From: an uncultured bacterium
Lineage (GTDB): Bacteria > Bacteroidota > Rhodothermia > Rhodothermales > Rubricoccaceae
Direction: 5' to 3'
Assembly (NCBI GenBank): GCA_947493945.1
Contig: CANLSR010000007.1
Coordinates: 1 to 64,000, forward strand
Length of the DNA stretch: 64,000 nucleotides
Shown: positions 22,652-33,236 of the stretch, in pieces
Position numbering within the stretch: position 1 is the stretch's first letter
Layout: each line of letters opens with the position of its first letter
Program-made: the position numbers and the translations under genes
Notes under the pieces: generated by a model
What the model was told of the DNA's origin: nothing
The model's input: the letters and a program-made list of their open reading frames with translations, nothing else
Databases searched by the model: none

Positions 22652-25627
22652 ATGGCCGCCTCTCCGATTCGGCACGCCCTCGTGGCCGCCCTCCTCGTGC
22701 TCCCCGCTCTCGCCTCGGCCCAGACCGTCCGGGGCACGGTCACCAACGCGGACGGTGGAGACCCGGTCCCCGGCGTCGCCGTGTCCGTCCCCGCCACGAC
22801 GATCGGCGTCCGTACCGACGTCGACGGAGCGTACGAGATCGAGCTCCCCCCGGGCCAGCGGCGGCTCCAGTTCTCGTTCGTCGGGTTCCGGACCCAAGAC
22901 GTGACCGTGCCCGAGGGCCAGACGGTCGTGGACGTGGCGCTTGAGGAGGACCTCCTGGGGCTCGACGAGGTCGTGGTGACCGGGCTCGGAACGTCGGTCA
23001 AGCGCGAGAACTCGGCGCTCTCGGTCGAGACCATCTCGGCTCGCGAGCTCGCCGAGGTGACGACGCCGCAGACGTTGGACGGCGCGCTCAACGGCAAGGT
23101 CACCGGGGCCGTCGTGAACTCGAACTCGGGCGCGCCGGGCGGCGGCATCAACATCCGGCTGCGTGGGATCACGACGATCAACGGCAACAGCCAGCCGCTC
23201 TACGTCCTCGACGGGCTCATCCTCTCCAACGACGCGGTCTCGAACGGGGTCAACGCCGTCACGGCGGCGGCTGGCGGCGGGAACGCGTCGAGCCAGGACA
23301 ACCCCGCCAACCGGATCGCCGACCTCCCGCCCGAGGACATCGAGTCGATCGAGATCCTGAAGGGGCCGTCGGCCGCGGCCATCTACGGCGCCCGTGCCGC
23401 CAACGGCGTCGTGGTGATCCGCACCAAGCGGGGCGCGGCGGGCACCACGGAGGTCGGGTTCGAGCAGACGGTCGGGGTCGCGACGATCTCCCGGAAACGG
23501 GGGTCGCGTGCGTTTACGGCCGCGCTGGCCGAGGAGGAGTTTGGCGCGTCGGGCCTGGCGGCGTTCGACGCCAACGGCGGCCAGACCTTCGACCTCGAAG
23601 AGCAGATCTACGGCAACGAGGGCCTCCTGCTGACCAGCAACCTCTCGATCTCGGGCGGCACCGACCGCACCCAGTTTTTCGTCTCGGGCATCGTCAAGGA
23701 CGACGAGGGGATCGTCGAGGGGACGGGCTACGAAAAGCAATCGGGCCGCGTGAACCTGACTCACCGCCTGAGCCGGGTCTTCGAGGTCGACGCCGGCGCC
23801 AACTACATCCGCTCGGTCGCCCGGCGCGGGCTGACGGGCAACGACAACTCGGGCACCACGTTCGGCGTCGGGCTCGTCTCCACGCCGTCGTTTATCGACC
23901 TCCGGCCGGGCGCGGACGGCGTCTACCCGGACAACCCGTTCAACTCGGCCAACTTTCTCGAGACCCGCGACCTCGCCGACATCCGCGAGACGAACAACCG
24001 GTTCCTCGGAAACGGCCGGCTGACCGCCAACGTGTTCACGAGCGCGACCCAGTCGCTCCAGCTTATCGGCATCGGCGGCGTCGACTACTACGCGCTCGAC
24101 CAGCCCAGCGTGTTCCCGGTCGACCTCCAGTTCGAGGAGGCCAGCGGCCTGCCCGGGACGTCGGTCTTGGGCCGGACGACCAACCTCAACACGAACATCC
24201 AGGCCCTGGCCGTCCACGCCTACGCCCCCGAGGGCCGCCAGCTCTCGTTCACGACCCAGCTCGGGCTCACGGCGTTCGACCAGGACTACAACAACGTGTT
24301 CAGCGTGACGAACGGGCTGATCTCGGACCAGCAGAACCTGGACCAGGGCTCGTCGATCCAGACCACGCAGACCCGCTTTTTCCAGAACGACCGGGCGCTC
24401 TTTGCCCAGGAGGAAGTCAACTACGCCGACGCCGTGATCGTCTCGGGCGGGGTCCGCATTGAGCGCTCGTCGGCCAACGGCGACGTGGGCCGGTACTACG
24501 CCTACCCCAAGGCCGGGCTGGCGGTGAACCTCACCAACCTCGGCCTCCTCGAGAGCGACGCGGTCGACCTCCTCAAGCTCCGCGTGGCGTTCGGACAGAC
24601 GGGGAACACGGCCCCGTTCGGGTCCAAGTTCACGACGTTCGGGACGGCCACGATCGCCGGGAACATCGGGCTCGACCTGGGCGCCCAGCGCGGGTTCGCC
24701 GACATCGAGCCCGAGCGGGCCACCGAGTTCGAGGGCGGCGTGGACCTCACGCTGTTCAACGGCCGCGTGAACCTCGAAGCGACGGCCTATGCCAAGTCCA
24801 TCGACAACCTGCTCCTCAACCGGCAGGTCCCGTTCTCGACCGGGTTCACGGTCGAGACCTTGAACGGCGGCCAGCTCCGGAACAACGGGGTCGAGCTCGG
24901 CCTGAGCCTGATCCCGGTGAGCACCGACCTCGTCCAGTGGATCTCGCGGACCAGCTTCTGGACCAACCGCGCCGAGGTCACCCAGCTCGACGTCCCCGCG
25001 TTCCAGGCGACCGGCGGCGGGTTCGGCAACACGCTGGGCTCGATCCGGATCGAGGAGGGCAAGAGCCCGACCCAGATCGTGGGCGTCGACGACACCGACG
25101 GCGACGGGAGGTCCGACGGCGTGTTCGCGCTGGGCGACGTGTCGCCGGACTTCCAGATGTCGTTCTTCAACGACGTGTCGATCGCGCGCCGCCTCCGGCT
25201 CACCGTCTTTGGGCACTGGAAAAAGGGCGGGGAGGTCATCAACCTGACCGAGCTCCTGTCGGACTTGTCGCGGACGAGCGCCGACTTCGACGAGGACAAC
25301 GACGGCGACGGGACGCCCGACGGCCCGCAGCGGCTCGGCCAGCTCGGCGTGACGGCGCGGCCGTTCGTCCAGGCCGCGTCGTACTTCAAGCTCCGCGAGG
25401 TCGGGCTGTACTACGACGTGGCCCCGTCGCTCTTCGGCCCGCTCTCGGGCAGCCTGCGGACGCTCCGCGTCGGGGTCTCGGCCAACAACCTGTTTACGAT
25501 CACGCCCTACAAGAGCTACGACCCCGAGGTGAGCAACTTCGGCAACCAGGCCGTGGCGTCCGGGGTCGAGGTGGCGCCGTTCCCGTCGTCGCGCGCGTTC
25601 AACGTCCACCTCCGCCTCGGCCTCTAG
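22652..25627 (+). CDS. SusC/RagA-family TonB-dependent outer-membrane transporter
   Basis: The 991 residues begin with a signal peptide (ALVAALLVLPALASAQ) and the carboxypeptidase-regulatory-like domain (TVRGTVTNADGGDPVPGVAV to VVDVALEED). Then come the TonB-box-like DEVVVTGLGT, a plug with RLRGITTINGNSQPLYVLDG and IEILKGPSAAAIYGARAANGVVVI, and a 22-strand barrel ending in Phe-less RLGL. It imports oligomeric nutrients with its SusD partner, encoded 35 bp downstream. No glycoside hydrolase or peptidase is adjacent, so the substrate cannot be named. Confidence 0.94.
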   Translation: MAASPIRHALVAALLVLPALASAQTVRGTVTNADGGDPVPGVAVSVPATTIGVRTDVDGAYEIELPPGQRRLQFSFVGFRTQDVTVPEGQTVVDVALEEDLLGLDEVVVTGLGTSVKRENSALSVETISARELAEVTTPQTLDGALNGKVTGAVVNSNSGAPGGGINIRLRGITTINGNSQPLYVLDGLILSNDAVSNGVNAVTAAAGGGNASSQDNPANRIADLPPEDIESIEILKGPSAAAIYGARAANGVVVIRTKRGAAGTTEVGFEQTVGVATISRKRGSRAFTAALAEEEFGASGLAAFDANGGQTFDLEEQIYGNEGLLLTSNLSISGGTDRTQFFVSGIVKDDEGIVEGTGYEKQSGRVNLTHRLSRVFEVDAGANYIRSVARRGLTGNDNSGTTFGVGLVSTPSFIDLRPGADGVYPDNPFNSANFLETRDLADIRETNNRFLGNGRLTANVFTSATQSLQLIGIGGVDYYALDQPSVFPVDLQFEEASGLPGTSVLGRTTNLNTNIQALAVHAYAPEGRQLSFTTQLGLTAFDQDYNNVFSVTNGLISDQQNLDQGSSIQTTQTRFFQNDRALFAQEEVNYADAVIVSGGVRIERSSANGDVGRYYAYPKAGLAVNLTNLGLLESDAVDLLKLRVAFGQTGNTAPFGSKFTTFGTATIAGNIGLDLGAQRGFADIEPERATEFEGGVDLTLFNGRVNLEATAYAKSIDNLLLNRQVPFSTGFTVETLNGGQLRNNGVELGLSLIPVSTDLVQWISRTSFWTNRAEVTQLDVPAFQATGGGFGNTLGSIRIEEGKSPTQIVGVDDTDGDGRSDGVFALGDVSPDFQMSFFNDVSIARRLRLTVFGHWKKGGEVINLTELLSDLSRTSADFDEDNDGDGTPDGPQRLGQLGVTARPFVQAASYFKLREVGLYYDVAPSLFGPLSGSLRTLRVGVSANNLFTITPYKSYDPEVSNFGNQAVASGVEVAPFPSSRAFNVHLRLGL

Positions 25628-25661
25628 GCCGCGCGCCCTCTGCCCCTGAGCCTCCCCTCCG

Positions 25662-27017
25662 ATGACACCGACCCTCCCTCGCGTGGCCCTGAGCCCGTCG
25701 TCCCTGATCGGGGTCGCGGCGTTGGCCCTGGCCGTCCTCGCGTCCGGCTGCGACCTCGTCGGGCTCGACGACGACCCGAACCCCAACGGGCTCTCGCTCG
25801 AGGAGATCCTGGCCGACCCGTCGGAGGCTCGCTTGTCGAACGCCGCGGTGGGCGTCGAAACCTCGGCCCGGACCGGGCTCGGGACCTACCTCGTCAGCGT
25901 CGGCGTGATCGGCCGCGAGTACTGGCGGGTGAGCCCGTCGGAGCCCCGGTTCACGACCGACCTGCTGGGCAAGTCTGAGGCCACGCTCAACGACAACACG
26001 TTCTACATCACGACGCCGTGGGCGGCCCGCTACGGGACCATCCGGAACGCGAACACGCTGCTGCTGGGGCTCGACGCCAACCAGACGCTGTCGGACGCCG
26101 AGAAGGCCGGCGGGCGCGGGTTCGCCCGGACGTGGATCGCCTACCAGTACCTCCTCAACCTCAACCTCACGTTCGAGAACGGCCTCCGGTTTATCGAGCC
26201 CGGCGACGACGCGGCCGGGCCCATCGTGGGCTACGGCGAGTCGCTCGACCGGATCGCCGCGCTCCTCGACCAAGCGGCCTCGGACCTTAACGGGGGCACG
26301 TTCTTTTTCCCGACGTCGCTCGTGCGGGACGTCCCGGCAGCGCCGGTGGACTACGGCCAGATCAACCGGGCGCTCGCCGCCCGCGTCGACGCGTACCGCG
26401 AAGACTGGCAGGGCGTGCTCGACGCGCTCGACGACTCGTTCGTCGGCGCCGCCGCTCCGCTCACGGTCGGCGCGTACCACGTGTTCTCGACGGCCGCCGG
26501 CGACATCCAGAACCCGTTCTTCTTCCCCCTCGACGGAGGCGGCGACGGCGTCCTGGCCCACCCCTCGTTCGTGGCCGACATCGCCCCAGGCGACGAGCGG
26601 ATCGGCAAGGTCGAGGCGCGCACCGAGCCGCGGACGTTCGACGACCTGACGTCGGCCTTCGACGTCGACGTGTACGAGACGCCGACGTCGCCCGTCCCCG
26701 TCGTCCGCAACGCCGAGCTCTTGCTCCTCCGGGCCGAGGCCAACGCCCAGCTCGGCAACGCCGCCGCCGCGGTCGCCGACCTCGACGTGATCCGCACCGC
26801 GGCCGGGCTCGACCCCTACGCCGGCCCGACCGACACGGCCGCCCTTATCGACGAGGTCCTCCGCCAGCGGCGCTACGAGCTCTACGCCGAGGGCCACCGC
26901 TGGATCGACGCCCGCCGGTATGGCCGGCTCGGTACGCTCCCCATCGACCGCGCCGAGGACGACGTGTTCGAGCAGTTCCCGCTGCCCGAGGCCGAGACGA
27001 GTGACCCGACGGCGTGA
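25662..27017 (+). CDS. SusD/RagB-family nutrient-binding lipoprotein
   Basis: Cell-surface lipoprotein that caps the SusC barrel and captures substrate. The 451 residues have a lipoprotein signal (LALAVLASGCDLV), TPR-like helices (ARTWIAYQYLLNLNLTFENG) and the family C-terminal pattern RNAELLLLRAEANAQLGN, then VLRQRRYELYAEGHRWIDARRYGRL. It is slightly shorter than average SusD. It follows susC with a 35-bp gap and must form one transcript. A GCTGGCGG palindrome lies between it and the convergent dinB-like gene. Confidence 0.92.
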   Translation: MTPTLPRVALSPSSLIGVAALALAVLASGCDLVGLDDDPNPNGLSLEEILADPSEARLSNAAVGVETSARTGLGTYLVSVGVIGREYWRVSPSEPRFTTDLLGKSEATLNDNTFYITTPWAARYGTIRNANTLLLGLDANQTLSDAEKAGGRGFARTWIAYQYLLNLNLTFENGLRFIEPGDDAAGPIVGYGESLDRIAALLDQAASDLNGGTFFFPTSLVRDVPAAPVDYGQINRALAARVDAYREDWQGVLDALDDSFVGAAAPLTVGAYHVFSTAAGDIQNPFFFPLDGGGDGVLAHPSFVADIAPGDERIGKVEARTEPRTFDDLTSAFDVDVYETPTSPVPVVRNAELLLLRAEANAQLGNAAAAVADLDVIRTAAGLDPYAGPTDTAALIDEVLRQRRYELYAEGHRWIDARRYGRLGTLPIDRAEDDVFEQFPLPEAETSDPTA

Positions 27018-27080
27018 CGCGCCCCGAGCGCCGCGCTGGACGGGCGGGGCGCCCGGGTCGCGGCCGGCGGCCAGATCGCG

Positions 27081-27103
27081 CCGCTGGCGGTGGGCGCCAG
27101 CGG
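27081..27103. repeat. GCTGGCGG-type palindrome between convergent genes
   Basis: CCGCTGGCG (27081-27089) and CGCCAGCGG (27095-27103) form a perfect 9-bp inverted repeat with a 5-bp loop, between the ends of susD and the DinB-like gene. Confidence 0.8.
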
Positions 27104-27114
27104 CACAGGGTGGG

Positions 27115-27603
27115 TCATGCCGTCCCGGCTCTCCGGTCGTAGAAGGGCGGCGGCTCGACGCCCAGGGCGCGGAGGTAGACGTAGCCCTGGCCCCGGTGGT
27201 GGACCTCGTTGTCGACGACGTACAGGACCTGCCAGTGACCCGGGCCTTCCCACTGGCCAAAGGCCACGGCGACCTCCTGGAAGCGAGCCGGCGGGACCCG
27301 GGGCCACAGCGCGTCGATCTCGGCCGTCGCCTGGTCCCACAGGCGGAGCGCCTCGTCCCGCGTCGCCGGGGTCTCGACCTCGGCCCACGCCCACTCGCCC
27401 GTCGCGACGCCGCGCAGGACGGGGGCGGCCATCTGCAGGAGCTCGGCGACCATCTCGGCAAACGGCCGCATCTCGCCGATGGAGAACGTGGCGAAAGACT
27501 CGTCGTCGGGGAAGGCGCCGATGACGCGGCGGGTCAGGCGGCGGTGGCCCTGCCAGTGGTCGAGGAGTTGGTCGGGCGTGAGGACGGCGGCGTCTGAGGT
27601 CAT
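27115..27603 (-). CDS. DinB-superfamily protein
   Basis: Encodes 162 residues forming the four-helix DinB/YfiT bundle: LLDHWQGHRRLTRRVIGAFPDD, then IGEMRPFAEMVAELLQMAAPVLRG, and the conserved late helix VDNEVHHRGQGYVYLRALG. Three His residues (in HWQGH and EVHHRGQ) are placed to bind one metal, as in this superfamily, which includes thiol-S-transferases. The specific substrate is unknown. It is divergent from mutS (111 bp apart); no functional link is implied. Confidence 0.8.
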   Translation of the reverse strand: MTSDAAVLTPDQLLDHWQGHRRLTRRVIGAFPDDESFATFSIGEMRPFAEMVAELLQMAAPVLRGVATGEWAWAEVETPATRDEALRLWDQATAEIDALWPRVPPARFQEVAVAFGQWEGPGHWQVLYVVDNEVHHRGQGYVYLRALGVEPPPFYDRRAGTA

Positions 27604-27683
27604 TGGGAAGCAGGGAGGTGGGCCGTCAACAAAGGGTGGAGGGGCGCCACCCCTGAGTCACAGTGCCGTCACAACGCGGTTGC

Positions 27684-27691
27684 TAGTTTGG
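27684..27691 (+). promoter_or_regulatory. -7 promoter element of mutS
   Basis: TAGTTTGG, 23 bp before the GTG at 27715, in the dinB-mutS divergent gap. Confidence 0.55.
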
Positions 27692-27714
27692 GACGGGCGA
27701 ACACTCCGGGCACC

Positions 27715-30483
<2,769 letters not shown>

Positions 30484-30540
30484 ACGTCGGGCCGCGTGAA
30501 GACCGCGCGAGGGGACTAGGCTAACCCGCCGCTGCCGGCG

Positions 30541-30548
30541 TAGGTTCG
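30541..30548 (+). promoter_or_regulatory. -7 promoter element of small lipoprotein gene
   Basis: TAGGTTCG, 22 bp before ATG 30571; the same octamer precedes gltX. Confidence 0.5.
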
Positions 30549-30570
30549 CGGCTCACCCCCCCGACAGCCC

Positions 30571-30816
30571 ATGCGCACGTTCATCCTTTCGCTCGCCCTC
30601 GCGGCGCCCCTCGCCCTCGTCGGCTGCCAGTCTGAGCAGGCCGACGCCATCGAAGACCAGGGCGACGCCATCGAGGACGCCTACGACGAGCAGGCCGAGA
30701 TCGTCGACGAGCAGATCGAGGACGGCGCCCCCGTCGGCGACCGCGCCGACGTGATCGGCGACGGCGAGATCATCGACGAGCCCGGCGAGCCGGACGCGGA
30801 CGCCCTCGGCCAGTAG
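30571..30816 (+). CDS. Small acidic lipoprotein
   Basis: Encodes 81 residues: lipoprotein signal (MRTFILSLALAAPLALVGC) and a short, very acidic tail with repeated AIEDxxDAIEDA and the block GAPVGDRADVIGDGEIIDEPGEP. That block, with one change per half, is also in the next gene (30959-31303), so the two are paralogs, this one lacking the EF-hands. The D/E-rich surface suggests cation or glycan contact in the periplasm. Function unknown. Confidence 0.7.
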   Translation: MRTFILSLALAAPLALVGCQSEQADAIEDQGDAIEDAYDEQAEIVDEQIEDGAPVGDRADVIGDGEIIDEPGEPDADALGQ

Positions 30817-30958
30817 GCCGCCCGTCGCGTCGGAACTTTTTGGCTCCGACGTGACGTAGACCTGACTAAGCCAGCTTCTTGGCTGGATCCGGCGGCTCTC
30901 GCACCATCGCTCGCGCGGGCTGTCCGTTTCGTTTTCATCACCCAACCCGCACACACCT

Positions 30959-31303
30959 ATGCGCGCATTTATCCTGACCCTCGCCCTGACCCTCCCGCTC
31001 GGCCTCGCCGCCTGCGCCGACTCCGCCACGGAGGAGGCTTACGAGGAGGGCGCCCCCATCGGCGACCGCGAGGACGTCATCGGCGACGGCGAGATCATCG
31101 ACGAGCCCGGTGAGCCCGAGGGCAACGTCCTGATGGACGACACCATGTACGGCGGCTACGACACCGACGCGGACGGCCGCCTCTCGCTGGTCGAGTACGA
31201 TGCCGGCGTCGGCGACGGCGCCTTCGAGACGTACGACACCGACGGCGACGGGTACCTCAACGACACCGAGTACGGCGTCTACGAGTCCACGCTGGACATG
31301 TAA
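30959..31303 (+). CDS. EF-hand lipoprotein
   Basis: Encodes 114 residues: signal MRAFILTLALTLPLGLAAC with lipobox LAAC, the shared block GAPIGDREDVIGDGEIIDEP, then a pair of EF-hand loops, DTDADGRLSLVE (about residues 65-76) and DTDGDGYLNDTE (about 95-106). Both have Asp at positions 1, 3 and 5, Gly at 6 and Glu at 12, so calcium binding is likely. It lies 142 bp after its paralog and ends in a strong terminator. The role is unknown. Confidence 0.78.
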   Translation: MRAFILTLALTLPLGLAACADSATEEAYEEGAPIGDREDVIGDGEIIDEPGEPEGNVLMDDTMYGGYDTDADGRLSLVEYDAGVGDGAFETYDTDGDGYLNDTEYGVYESTLDM

Positions 31304-31326
31304 GCGCCCCTGGCCGCTTTCACTGG

Positions 31327-31362
31327 AGCGCCCCTCGGGTTTCCCGGGGGGCGCTTCCGTTT
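31327..31362 (+). terminator. Terminator after EF-hand lipoprotein
   Basis: AGCGCCCCTCGGG (31327-31339) pairs with CCCGGGGGGCGCTT (31343-31356) around a TTT loop and is followed by a broken T-rich stretch (CCGTTTG). One of the clearest hairpins in the window. Confidence 0.75.
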
Positions 31363-31367
31363 GTGCG

Positions 31368-31393
31368 CCCCGCTGGCGGGCCCCGCCAGCGGG
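31368..31393. repeat. GCTGGCGG-type palindrome
   Basis: CCCCGCTGGCGGG (31368-31380) and CCCGCCAGCGGG (31382-31393) are almost back to back, between the terminator and the greB-like start. Confidence 0.75.
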
Positions 31394-31428
31394 CGGGGAC
31401 TCCGGCGGCGCTCGCGCGTAGAGACGCC

Positions 31429-31929
31429 ATGAGCCGAGCCTTCGTCAAGGAGGGCGCCCCCGAGGTGCCCGTCGTCATCCCGCCGCGCCCCCCGCTCCCA
31501 GCGGGCGTGGCGAACTACGTCACGCCCCAGGGGCTGGCGGCGCTACGCGCCGAGAAGTCCGAGATCGAGGCCGCGCGAGCGGCGCTCGACGACACCGACC
31601 CCGACGCGGGCCGGGAGCGCGAGATCCTGACCGGCCGCCTCCGGGACCTGGTCGAGCGCATCGCCCGCTCCCAGGTCGTGGACCCGGCCACGGTGGACCG
31701 GCCCGAGGCCCGGTTCGGGGCCACCGTCACGGTCCGCCAGGACGACGGGGCCGAGCGGACGTTCCAGATCGTCGGCGTCGACCAGGCGACGGGCGAGGGC
31801 TCGGTCGCGTTCACGTCGCCCATCGCGCGCGCCGTGACGGGCAAGGCGGCTGGCGACGCGGCGGTGCTGGACACGCCCGGCGGCCCGCGCCCCCTCACCG
31901 TCGTCTCCGTACGCTACGGGGCGGACTGA
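31429..31929 (+). CDS. GreA/GreB-family transcription elongation factor (GreB-like)
   Basis: Encodes 166 residues. It opens with SRAFVKEG, the same start as GreB, then Pro-rich VVIPPRPPLP and NYVTPQGLAALRAEK, followed by a short charged coiled coil (EIEAARAALDD then REREILTGRLRDLVERI) and the FKBP-like C-terminal domain (GATVTVRQDDGAERTFQIVG, then SPIARAVTGKAAGDAAVL). The acidic tip (DDTDPDAG) fits RNA polymerase cleavage stimulation. It rescues backtracked polymerase. Its operon context is isolated. Confidence 0.82.
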   Translation: MSRAFVKEGAPEVPVVIPPRPPLPAGVANYVTPQGLAALRAEKSEIEAARAALDDTDPDAGREREILTGRLRDLVERIARSQVVDPATVDRPEARFGATVTVRQDDGAERTFQIVGVDQATGEGSVAFTSPIARAVTGKAAGDAAVLDTPGGPRPLTVVSVRYGAD

Positions 31930-31938
31930 TCGCGGCGC

Positions 31939-31986
31939 CGCAGGCGCTCCCGCAGGCGCTCCCGCAGGCGCTCCCGCAGGCGCTCC
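31939..31986. repeat. Tandem repeat, 12 bp x 4
   Basis: Four perfect copies of CGCAGGCGCTCC lie between greB-like (plus) and the sigma factor (minus), 10 bp after the greB stop. Reverse-strand reading gives RLRE repeats but no gene is supported there. Confidence 0.85.
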
Positions 31987-31994
31987 CTCCTCCG

Positions 31995-32015
31995 CGCTGG
32001 CGGCGACCGCCAGCG
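31995..32015. repeat. GCTGGCGG-type palindrome between convergent genes
   Basis: CGCTGGCGG (31995-32003) and CCGCCAGCG (32007-32015) with a 3-bp loop, directly after the 12-bp tandem repeat and before the sigma-factor 3' end. The same core, CTGGCGGCGACCGCCAG, also occurs inside the signal peptide of the gene at 54491. Confidence 0.8.
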
Positions 32016-32029
32016 GGGCGTGCAGCGGG

Positions 32030-32803
32030 TCAGGCGGCGACTCGGTGGTCCTGCATCCGGCCGCGCAGGGTCCGGAGCGTCTTGGACAGGATCTGCGAGA
32101 TCCGGGCCTCGGTCAGGTGGAACTCGCCGGCGATCTCGCGCAGCGTCAGGCCCTCGAAAAAGTAGAGCTGGACGATCCGCTGCTCGCGGTCGGACAGCCG
32201 CTCCAGCAGCGCGCCCACGAAGCCGTAGAGCGACTGGCGCTCGGTGTCGGCGTCGGCGTGCTCGACGCCGGGCGCGGGCAGGAGGTCGATCGGGGCCGGG
32301 CCGTCGTCCTGGTGGCCGTTGAACAGCGACAGCGCGAACCGCTGCTGGGCGTCGTTGCACAGCCGGTGGTAGTCGCGGACCGAGACCCCCAGCCGGTCGG
32401 CGACCTGGGCCGCGCGGGGCTCGTCGCCCAACTCCTGCTGCAACGTCTGGGCCGTGCGGTTGGCCTCGGCGACGCGCCGGCGGCGGTCGCGGCTGAGGCA
32501 GTCGATGGTGCGGAGAAAGTCCACGAGCGCGCCTCGGATGCGCCCGAACGCGAACGACGCGAACGGCGTCCCCCGCGACGGGTCGTAGCTGCCGAGCGCC
32601 TGGAGCATCCCCAGCATCCCCGCGTTCTCGAGGTCCCGGTAGGAGGCCAGCGGGTGGTCCGGGAGCGTGATCCGGCGGGCGAGCGAGCGCACGAGCGGCA
32701 GCGCGGCCACGGCGACGGCGCGGGAGTACTCGTCGAGTCGGGGGCCGTCGGCGTCGCGCTCGGCGACGTAGCGCTCGACGGCGTCCTGGAGGGAAGAGGT
32801 CAT
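32030..32803 (-). CDS. FliA/WhiG-family sigma factor
   Basis: Sigma-70 group 3 factor, 257 residues. Region 2 has DLENAGMLGMLQALGSYDPSRGTPFASFAFGRIRGALVDFLR with the FliA-like DxxRG and RIRGA pattern, region 3 follows (LGDEPRAAQVADRLGVSV), and region 4 has the helix-turn-helix LTLREIAGEFHLTEARISQIL. This is the flagellar or sporulation-type sigma family, but no flagellar gene is in the window, so it may direct an envelope or stress regulon. The 433 bp upstream show no obvious gene. Confidence 0.88.
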   Translation of the reverse strand: MTSSLQDAVERYVAERDADGPRLDEYSRAVAVAALPLVRSLARRITLPDHPLASYRDLENAGMLGMLQALGSYDPSRGTPFASFAFGRIRGALVDFLRTIDCLSRDRRRRVAEANRTAQTLQQELGDEPRAAQVADRLGVSVRDYHRLCNDAQQRFALSLFNGHQDDGPAPIDLLPAPGVEHADADTERQSLYGFVGALLERLSDREQRIVQLYFFEGLTLREIAGEFHLTEARISQILSKTLRTLRGRMQDHRVAA

Positions 32804-33236
32804 GGGGAGGGAAGGCTGGGCGGCGCGGGGGCGCCGGACCCGGTGGCGACGGCTGGCCCGAGAGCCGCGACGGCCACCGAGGGCCCCGCCTGCGTCGCGG
32901 GCGACGAGCCCGTCCCAACGGTCGGGCGGGGCGCGGCGGCAGGGCGGAGGGTCCGGTCGGACATGGAGGAGAACAGGTCTGCCGTCCCCTTCCGCAAGCC
33001 CGGTGCCAGCGTCGGCCCCGCGCCCGGATGCGGCTCGGCCTGCGCCGGCCGGGCCCCCATTACCAGCGCGATCGGGAACGCGCGCGGCACCTGTGGCGCG
33101 TCAGGCGCCCGGTGGCCTCCCCCAGTGTCCTGTCGGCCGTCGCCGCCGCCGGCTCAATCAAGCCAGCCGGCGGGTACGGATTCGTAACGGCCTCGGTAGA
33201 ATCGGGCGCTCTCCCTGAGGCTTTCCCCGATGCCCG
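32804..33236. other. Intergenic region without clear gene
   Basis: 433 bp between the sigma-factor start and the 3' end of the PLP enzyme gene, both on the minus strand. A Pro/Ala-rich minus-strand frame (33090-32800) overlaps the sigma ATG by 4 bp but reads like antisense noise. An imperfect inverted repeat (CCGCCGGCT and AGCCAGCCGGCGG) sits near 33150-33175 and may end or attenuate transcription. Confidence 0.5.

Noticed and set aside
32800-33090. Small minus-strand frame overlapping the FliA-like sigma ATG by 4 bp
   Set aside because: The overlap looks like coupling, but the sequence is Pro/Ala/Gly-rich with no fold signature and lies in a region with no other coding support.
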